From Marisimplicoccus sp965655775 (GTDB taxonomy: Bacteria > Bacteroidota > Bacteroidia > Flavobacteriales > Flavobacteriaceae), in contig CBFHHV010000028.1 of the NCBI GenBank assembly GCA_965655775.1, forward strand, positions 1-11,108: DNA of 11,108 nucleotides, read 5' to 3'. The position numbers and the translations under genes are program-made. How positions within the stretch are numbered: the first letter of the stretch is position 1; the number at the start of each line of letters is the position of its first letter. The notes beneath the pieces were generated by a model that had not been told where the DNA came from, made no database searches, and saw only the letters and a list, made by a program, of their open reading frames with translations. Shown piece after piece: positions 7,030-11,108 of this stretch.

Positions 7030-7337
7030 CCTAAGTCATCTCTTTTTGGACTAAAAACATCCATTAATATACACTCACTAATAGCTCTTCCTGAATGAGG
7101 CACATTAGATGGAATTAGAAATGTAGATCCCTTACTACAAATATTCTTTTTACCATCTATTGTGAATTCAAATTCACCCTCAATAACGTGCATTAATTGT
7201 TCATTTACATGATTATGCTCTGGAAGGCTAGCACCCTTATCAATCTCCCAATATACCCAAGTAAATTCAGAGCCGTGGATTATCCTTCCATGGAAACCTG
7301 GCATTATTTCATTTGAATCTAATTTTTTAATGTTCAT
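7026..7337 (-). CDS. Single-domain cupin, KdgF-like
   Basis: This 103-residue protein is one cupin barrel. Motif 1 is GASLPEHNHVNEQLMHVIEG, with likely metal ligands H41, H43 and Q47 (or E46), and motif 2 is GSTFLIPSNVPHSG with H81. The ending LMDVFSPKRDDLG matches the C-terminus I recall for KdgF, the enzyme that converts 4,5-unsaturated uronates from pectin or alginate to linear ketonised sugars, including the spaced D93, F95 and R99 set. A KdgF-like role in uronate catabolism is therefore plausible but not proven, because many small cupins share this tail. The stop overlaps the SDR start by four bases. The start is the ATG at 7335-7337, 21 bases after the stop of a small membrane-protein frame. 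No lyase or kinase gene lies nearby. Confidence 0.75.
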   Translation of the reverse strand: MNIKKLDSNEIMPGFHGRIIHGSEFTWVYWEIDKGASLPEHNHVNEQLMHVIEGEFEFTIDGKKNICSKGSTFLIPSNVPHSGRAISECILMDVFSPKRDDLG

Positions 7338-7358
7338 TTTTAATTATTTATATTTTAA

Positions 7359-7490
7359 TCATAGTAATCCTAAAAAATAAAAAAGTAATACCACGATAAT
7401 AATAACAATAAAGAAACTAATTATAATTCTTTTTGCAACCTTTATCACGATACTATTTCTTTGTTTTTTTTGGTTCATCAATAAACTCAT
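7359..7490 (-). CDS. Probable 43-aa single-helix membrane protein
   Basis: An open frame of 43 codons runs from ATG (complement 7488-7490) to TGA (complement 7359-7361) in what would otherwise be a 244-base gap. The product starts MSLLMNQKKQRNS, continues with a basic segment (IKVAKR) and ends in one long hydrophobic helix (about residues 22-43, rich in Ile, Val, Phe and Leu). The basic N-terminus before a hydrophobic helix predicts an N-in membrane topology. A start at Met5 would give 39 residues. It reads toward the cupin, 21 bases away, as expected for the first gene of that operon. I do not recognise it. In AT-rich DNA hydrophobic frames can arise by chance, so homologues are needed for certainty. 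Confidence 0.45.
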   Translation of the reverse strand: MSLLMNQKKQRNSIVIKVAKRIIISFFIVIIIVVLLFYFLGLL

Positions 7491-7581
7491 GGACTTTAAT
7501 TTTTTAAATTAAACAAAAATTCTAATTTTATACAATAACTAAACAGAATCAACAAAACTTTTCAATTTAAACTTTAATTAA
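7491..7581. promoter_or_regulatory. Divergent control region between the cupin operon and the symporter
   Basis: These 91 A+T-rich bases separate the divergent start at 7490 (or 7337, if the small frame is not real) from the symporter start at 7582. Both promoters should lie here. On the minus strand AATTTTTG (7514-7521) and on the plus strand TAATTTTA (7523-7530) are each one base from TAnnTTTG. Neither has a TTG at the expected 17-23 base spacing. No strong operator or inverted repeat is apparent. The shared region would let the symporter and the cupin/SDR pair be controlled together. Confidence 0.35.
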
Positions 7582-9270
7582 ATGAGCGGGACATTTGAAT
7601 TATTAGATTATCTAATCTTTGGACTTTATGCTATAACAATATTAGGAATTGGTTTATGGGTCTCACGAGATAAAAAAGGAAAACAAAAAAATGCTGAAGA
7701 TTATTTCCTAGCAAGCAAATCTCTTCCCTGGTGGGCAGTTGGAGCCTCCTTAATTGCTGCAAATATTTCTGCTGAACAATTTATTGGTATGTCAGGATCA
7801 GGATTTACTCTTGGTTTAGCTATTGCATCTTATGAATGGATGGCTGCAATTACTCTTTTAGTTGTAGGTAAATATTTCCTTCCAATTTTTATTGAAAAAG
7901 GTCTTTATACAATCCCAGAATTTATTGAGAAAAGATATAGCACTAACTTAAAAACTATACTTGCTATTTTCTGGATTGCACTTTTTGTGTTCGTAAATTT
8001 AACAACAGTATTATTTTTAGGAGGAAAGGCTCTTGACACTATTATTGGTGTTGGTGATGGATCTATTCTACTAAATAGCATTATTGGACTTGGGTTATTT
8101 GCAGCTGCATATTCCCTTTGGGGAGGTCTAGCCTCTGTTGCTTGGACAGATGTCATTCAAGTAGTTATTTTAATTTTTGGAGGTCTTTTAATGACATATT
8201 TTGCTCTTGCTAACGTTACAGATTCAGGAAGCTTTATTGATGGTATGAAGTACGTCTATGAAAAAGCACCTGAAAGATTTTCAATGATATTGTCTCAAGG
8301 AGAAATTATAAAACCAAATGGTGGTGATGCATGGTGGGATCTACCAGGGCTTGCAGTATTAATTGGAGGTATGTGGGTAGCAAATCTATATTATTGGGGA
8401 TTCAATCAATATATAATTCAGAGAACACTGGCAGCAAAAAGTCTTGCCGAAGGTCAAAAAGGTATTGTTTTTGCAGCTTTCCTAAAATTAATAATCCCAG
8501 TTATTGTTGTTTTACCAGGTATTATAGCATATGTAATGAATATTGATGATTCAGGGATGCTCACAACTGCATCTGTTGACCCAGGCTTTATAGGGGCTAC
8601 AGGAAATTTTGCAAATGACAATGCTGCACCTTGGTTAATTAAAAACTTCATTCCTGTTGGTGTAAAAGGCTTAATTCTTGCTGCACTTGCTGCTGCAATT
8701 GTTTCTTCATTAGCTTCAATGTTAAACTCTACATCTACGATTTTTACAATGGATATATATAAATCTCATTTCAATAAAAATGCCTCTGATGCTAAAATGG
8801 TATCAGTTGGTAGGATTACTGCAGTTGTAGCTTTAGTTATTGCAATAATAATTGCACCTCAGCTAGGAAGTCTTGGGCAAGTATTTATATTTATACAAGA
8901 ATATACTGGAGTTGTAAGTCCGGGGATCTTAGCAGTATTTTTAATGGGGCTATTTTATAAAAAGGCTACAAATAATGGTGCTATATGGGGAGCTATATTA
9001 TCAATTCCTATAGCTATGTACTTCAAGGTTGCTCCTAAAGGATGGAGTGATGCTTCAATTTTTGTTGAATTACCATTTATGCATCAAATGGGCTATACAT
9101 GTATTGCTACTCTTGCTATTATAGCGCTTATAAGTTATCTAGATGGAAATCAAGATGATCCAAAAGGTATAAATCTTACAAAAAAATTATTTGCCACAAA
9201 TAAGATATTTAATATTGGAGCGTTTAGTGTACTCCTTATTACTGCATTCTTATATGCAATGTTTTGGTAA
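7582..9270 (+). CDS. Sodium/sugar (glucose/galactose) symporter of the SSS family, SglT-like
   Basis: This 562-residue inner-membrane protein is strikingly similar to Vibrio parahaemolyticus SglT (SLC5/SSS family), which imports galactose or glucose with Na+. The first part, GLWVSRDKKGKQKNAEDYF and KSLPWWAVGASLIAANISAE, corresponds closely to the Vibrio protein. Sugar-site and Na+-site residues appear kept: A59, N61, I62, Q66, Y84 and E85 (SglT A62, N64, I65, Q69, Y87, E88). WVANLYYWGFNQY and SSLASMLNSTSTIFTMDIY, the regions holding other substrate and Na2-site residues, are also kept. About 14 helices are expected. A hydrophilic loop after ViaYVMN (about residues 318-345) is longer than in SglT. 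The start is the ATG at 7582 after an A-rich leader without Shine-Dalgarno. It diverges from the cupin operon and is convergent with the MFS gene, 20 bases away. Confidence 0.95.
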   Translation: MSGTFELLDYLIFGLYAITILGIGLWVSRDKKGKQKNAEDYFLASKSLPWWAVGASLIAANISAEQFIGMSGSGFTLGLAIASYEWMAAITLLVVGKYFLPIFIEKGLYTIPEFIEKRYSTNLKTILAIFWIALFVFVNLTTVLFLGGKALDTIIGVGDGSILLNSIIGLGLFAAAYSLWGGLASVAWTDVIQVVILIFGGLLMTYFALANVTDSGSFIDGMKYVYEKAPERFSMILSQGEIIKPNGGDAWWDLPGLAVLIGGMWVANLYYWGFNQYIIQRTLAAKSLAEGQKGIVFAAFLKLIIPVIVVLPGIIAYVMNIDDSGMLTTASVDPGFIGATGNFANDNAAPWLIKNFIPVGVKGLILAALAAAIVSSLASMLNSTSTIFTMDIYKSHFNKNASDAKMVSVGRITAVVALVIAIIIAPQLGSLGQVFIFIQEYTGVVSPGILAVFLMGLFYKKATNNGAIWGAILSIPIAMYFKVAPKGWSDASIFVELPFMHQMGYTCIATLAIIALISYLDGNQDDPKGINLTKKLFATNKIFNIGAFSVLLITAFLYAMFW

Positions 9271-9290
9271 GACTTGAATTAAACCTAAGA

Positions 9291-10607
9291 CTAATTTTTA
9301 ATTAATTTTTTACTTAATTCTTCAAGAGATATACCTTTTGTTTCGGGCATAATAAAATGTGTAAACATTAGTTGTAAGACCATCATAAATGCAAAAAATG
9401 CAAATACGATTCCAGGACCTATCCAACCAAATAAAAATGGAACAAATGATGGTATAATAGCAGCTAAAACCCAATGAGTTGAAATACCAAATGACTGACC
9501 ATAACTCCTAATATGATTTGGAAATATCTCAGAAATATATACCCAGATTATAGCCCCCTGTCCAATTGCATGAGATGCTATAAATAAAAATAGAAATATA
9601 GGAAGTGCTATTCCACGCCAATCTAAAATAAAAGATAGACTTATTAGGGTTAGTGATATTATATAACCTATTGAGCCTATGTACATAAGTACTTTTCTGC
9701 CAAGTTTATCAATTAAGCTAATTCCCACTAATGTGAATATTACATTAGTTAAACCAATCCCAATACTATTTAATAGTGCTGCACTTTGGCCAAGACCTCC
9801 CTCTTCAAATATTCGGGGGGCATAATATAAAAAAGCATTTATTCCAGAGAATTGGTTGAAAGCTGCGACTAGAAATGCAAGAGTTAGAATAAAGCTGTAT
9901 TTTTTTTGAAAGATTGATTCTGATTTAACACTTGATTCTTTATCTTTTAATATTTCACTTATTAATTCATCTGCATCATACTTAGAATATGCATCTCTAA
10001 TAATTTTTTCTGCTTGATCCTCTTGGTTATTTAGATAAAGCCACCTTGGACTGTTTGGAATAGAAAAAACAAGAATAGTATAAAATATAGCAGGTATAGC
10101 TTCAACTCCCATCATATACCTCCAATCATTTTCACCAACTCCACTAAGAAGGTAATTTGAAAGAAATGCAATTAAAATTCCAGTAACAAGATTAAATTGG
10201 TAGAGTCCAACTAATCTTCCTCTATTTTTTGCAGGTGCAATCTCTGAAATATAAGCAGGAGCTGCAATACCGGAAATACCAACACCTACTCCACCAATAA
10301 ATCTGAATATAGCAAAAGTTACAGGATCATTAGCAAGAGCTGAACCAATTGCTGATATAGAGTAAAAGATACCAATCCAAATTAAAGTGGTTTTTCTTCC
10401 AAACTTCCTAGTTGGAATTCCTCCAAATATAGCACCAAAAACGGTACCCCATAAAGCCATAGCCATTACAACAGAACCATGAAAAATATCTGAAGAATTC
10501 CACAGCTCCTGTAGTTTTTGATCTGCTCCTGAGATAACAACTGTATCAAATCCAAAAAGGAAACCTGCCATAGCAGCTGTTAAAGACCACTTTATTAATT
10601 TACTCAT
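9291..10607 (-). CDS. MFS sugar porter (XylE/GalP-type) transporter
   Basis: This 438-residue inner-membrane transporter, with 12 predicted helices, belongs to the sugar porter family, which imports sugars by proton symport or facilitation. Signature motifs appear in order: GFDTVVISG (19-27), GRKT (70-73), RFIGGVGVG (102-110), PAYISEIAPAKNRGRL (117-132), PNSPRWLY (184-191), NQFSGINAFLYYAP (251-264), DKLGRK (300-305), YISEIFPNHIRSYG (357-370) and PETKG (421-425). Two departures are seen: PNSPRWL replaces the usual PESPRWL, and the first of the two helix-7 glutamines, which binds sugar in XylE, is Asn251. The sequence is shorter than XylE with no long central loop. The substrate is a monosaccharide, but which one is unknown. 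The start is the ATG at 10605-10607, with a very short leader. It follows argH in the same direction and is convergent with the symporter. Confidence 0.93.
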   Translation of the reverse strand: MSKLIKWSLTAAMAGFLFGFDTVVISGADQKLQELWNSSDIFHGSVVMAMALWGTVFGAIFGGIPTRKFGRKTTLIWIGIFYSISAIGSALANDPVTFAIFRFIGGVGVGISGIAAPAYISEIAPAKNRGRLVGLYQFNLVTGILIAFLSNYLLSGVGENDWRYMMGVEAIPAIFYTILVFSIPNSPRWLYLNNQEDQAEKIIRDAYSKYDADELISEILKDKESSVKSESIFQKKYSFILTLAFLVAAFNQFSGINAFLYYAPRIFEEGGLGQSAALLNSIGIGLTNVIFTLVGISLIDKLGRKVLMYIGSIGYIISLTLISLSFILDWRGIALPIFLFLFIASHAIGQGAIIWVYISEIFPNHIRSYGQSFGISTHWVLAAIIPSFVPFLFGWIGPGIVFAFFAFMMVLQLMFTHFIMPETKGISLEELSKKLIKN

Positions 10608-10611
10608 TAAC

Positions 10612-10619
10612 CAAATATA
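10612..10619 (-). promoter_or_regulatory. Candidate -7 box close to the MFS start
   Basis: On the minus strand this reads TATATTTG, an exact TAnnTTTG match, and only four bases (GTTA) separate it from the ATG. Transcription starting six to eight bases past the box would begin at or next to the start codon, giving a leaderless message. No clean TTG sits at the -33 position; TTA is found where TTG is expected. The gene could also be read from an upstream promoter through argH. Confidence 0.4.
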
Positions 10620-10661
10620 TTAAAAGGTAAATTAACTAATGGATAGAGTCTAGAAATAAAT

Positions 10662-11108
10662 CTAATACTTATCCTTCATTTTAAGAACTATTTTATCGAG
10701 AGCTAAATTTCCTATACTACCAATATGAGAATGGTTAACTGTTTTAGGAAACTTTATTTCACCTGAGCTTAGTTTACTTTTTAATTCAAGATATGCATCT
10801 CTAAAAGGCATACCTTTTAAAACCATCTCATTAATTAACTCTACACTAAAAATATTTTCATAATTTGATTTTTCAAGTATTTTTCTATTGACACTAATTT
10901 GGGATAAGCAATAAGATAGAATCTGAATACATTCTTTTATGTCGTTAACTGCACTAATAATTTTACCCTTATTTAGTTGAAAATCCCTATGATATCCACT
11001 TGGAAGATTGGTTGATGATAAAGATGCTGAATTTGATAGATTTTGAATACTATTACATTTTCCTCTTATTATCTCAAAAACATCAGGATTCTTTTTATGT
11101 GGCATTAT
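10662..11108 (-). CDS. argH: Argininosuccinate lyase, C-terminal part (partial at the right edge)
   Basis: Argininosuccinate lyase splits argininosuccinate to arginine and fumarate in the last step of arginine synthesis. The window holds 148 codons of the 3' end, opening inside the fumarase/aspartase signature as I-MPHKKNP and continuing VFEIIRGKCNSIQ. LPSGYHRDFQ then identifies it as ArgH rather than fumarase or adenylosuccinate lyase. The Met at 11103-11105 is the signature methionine, not a start; the true start lies beyond the edge. The catalytic Ser loop is only partly in view. The ending MKDKY is short and basic. The reading frame is intact. It lies 54 bases before the MFS gene on the same strand, but the two have no functional link that I can see. 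Confidence 0.93.
   Translation of the reverse strand: MMPHKKNPDVFEIIRGKCNSIQNLSNSASLSSTNLPSGYHRDFQLNKGKIISAVNDIKECIQILSYCLSQISVNRKILEKSNYENIFSVELINEMVLKGMPFRDAYLELKSKLSSGEIKFPKTVNHSHIGSIGNLALDKIVLKMKDKY

Noticed and set aside
6872..7054. A plus-strand frame at the start of the degenerate SDR gene
   Set aside because: It is the complement of the SDR nucleotide-binding region and the cupin-SDR overlap.
7905..8651. Three further frames within the symporter gene
   Set aside because: They are out of frame or antisense to a gene with near-continuous similarity to SglT.
9271..9290. A possible terminator hairpin between the symporter and the MFS gene
   Set aside because: Only a four-base stem with a wobble pair (CTTG/TAAG) can be drawn, with no convincing hairpin and T run.
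11103..11105. ATG near the right edge as the argH start
   Set aside because: The Met is part of the internal MPHKKNP signature, so the real start is beyond the window.
1..11108. Defence system, phage, insertion sequence or CRISPR array
   Set aside because: No direct repeat array, transposase, integrase, nuclease or toxin motif is seen on either strand; the genes are housekeeping, sugar-related and membrane proteins.

Overview
The window looks like a fragment of an AT-rich, compact genome from the phylum Bacteroidota, most likely a free-living marine Flavobacteriia-type organism. The EF-Tu N-terminal half follows the Bacteroidota form of the protein. Several starts lack a Shine-Dalgarno sequence and have only A-rich leaders. 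Candidate promoters match the Bacteroidota sigma consensus (TTG about 20 bases before TAnnTTTG). The S8 peptidase is a lipoprotein of a type common in that phylum. Genes are tightly packed, with overlapping or abutting ends. I see no RNA gene, insertion sequence, phage gene or CRISPR array.

Layout. 1-687 (minus) is the first half of tuf (EF-Tu), running out of the window. 825-2623 (plus) holds a Tat-exported TIM-barrel sugar isomerase/epimerase-like protein, a DoxX-like membrane protein and an unrecognised four-helix membrane protein. 2654-4381 (plus) holds a 51-codon basic small protein directly abutting an S8 subtilisin-like lipoprotein. 4386-5414 (minus) is rlmN, convergent with the peptidase. 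5456-6253 (plus) is a classical short-chain dehydrogenase, divergent from rlmN. 6250-7490 (minus) is a small operon: a probable 43-aa single-helix membrane protein, a KdgF-like cupin, and an SDR whose catalytic Tyr and Lys are both replaced. 7582-9270 (plus) is a sodium/sugar symporter very like Vibrio SglT. 9291-10607 (minus) is a sugar-porter MFS transporter, preceded on the same strand by the 3' part of argH (10662 to the window edge).

How the genes may work together. The right half has a sugar theme: two sugar transporters of different energy coupling (Na+ symport and MFS) and a KdgF-like cupin translationally coupled to an SDR, a pairing that recalls uronate (alginate/pectin monomer) processing. 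The exported TIM-barrel protein far to the left fits the same lifestyle. The housekeeping genes (tuf, rlmN, argH) are interspersed rather than grouped with these. No clearly new multi-gene system is visible. The points most worth a second look are the degenerate SDR with its cupin partner, the two small proteins, and the S8 peptidase with a large insert and an altered His motif.
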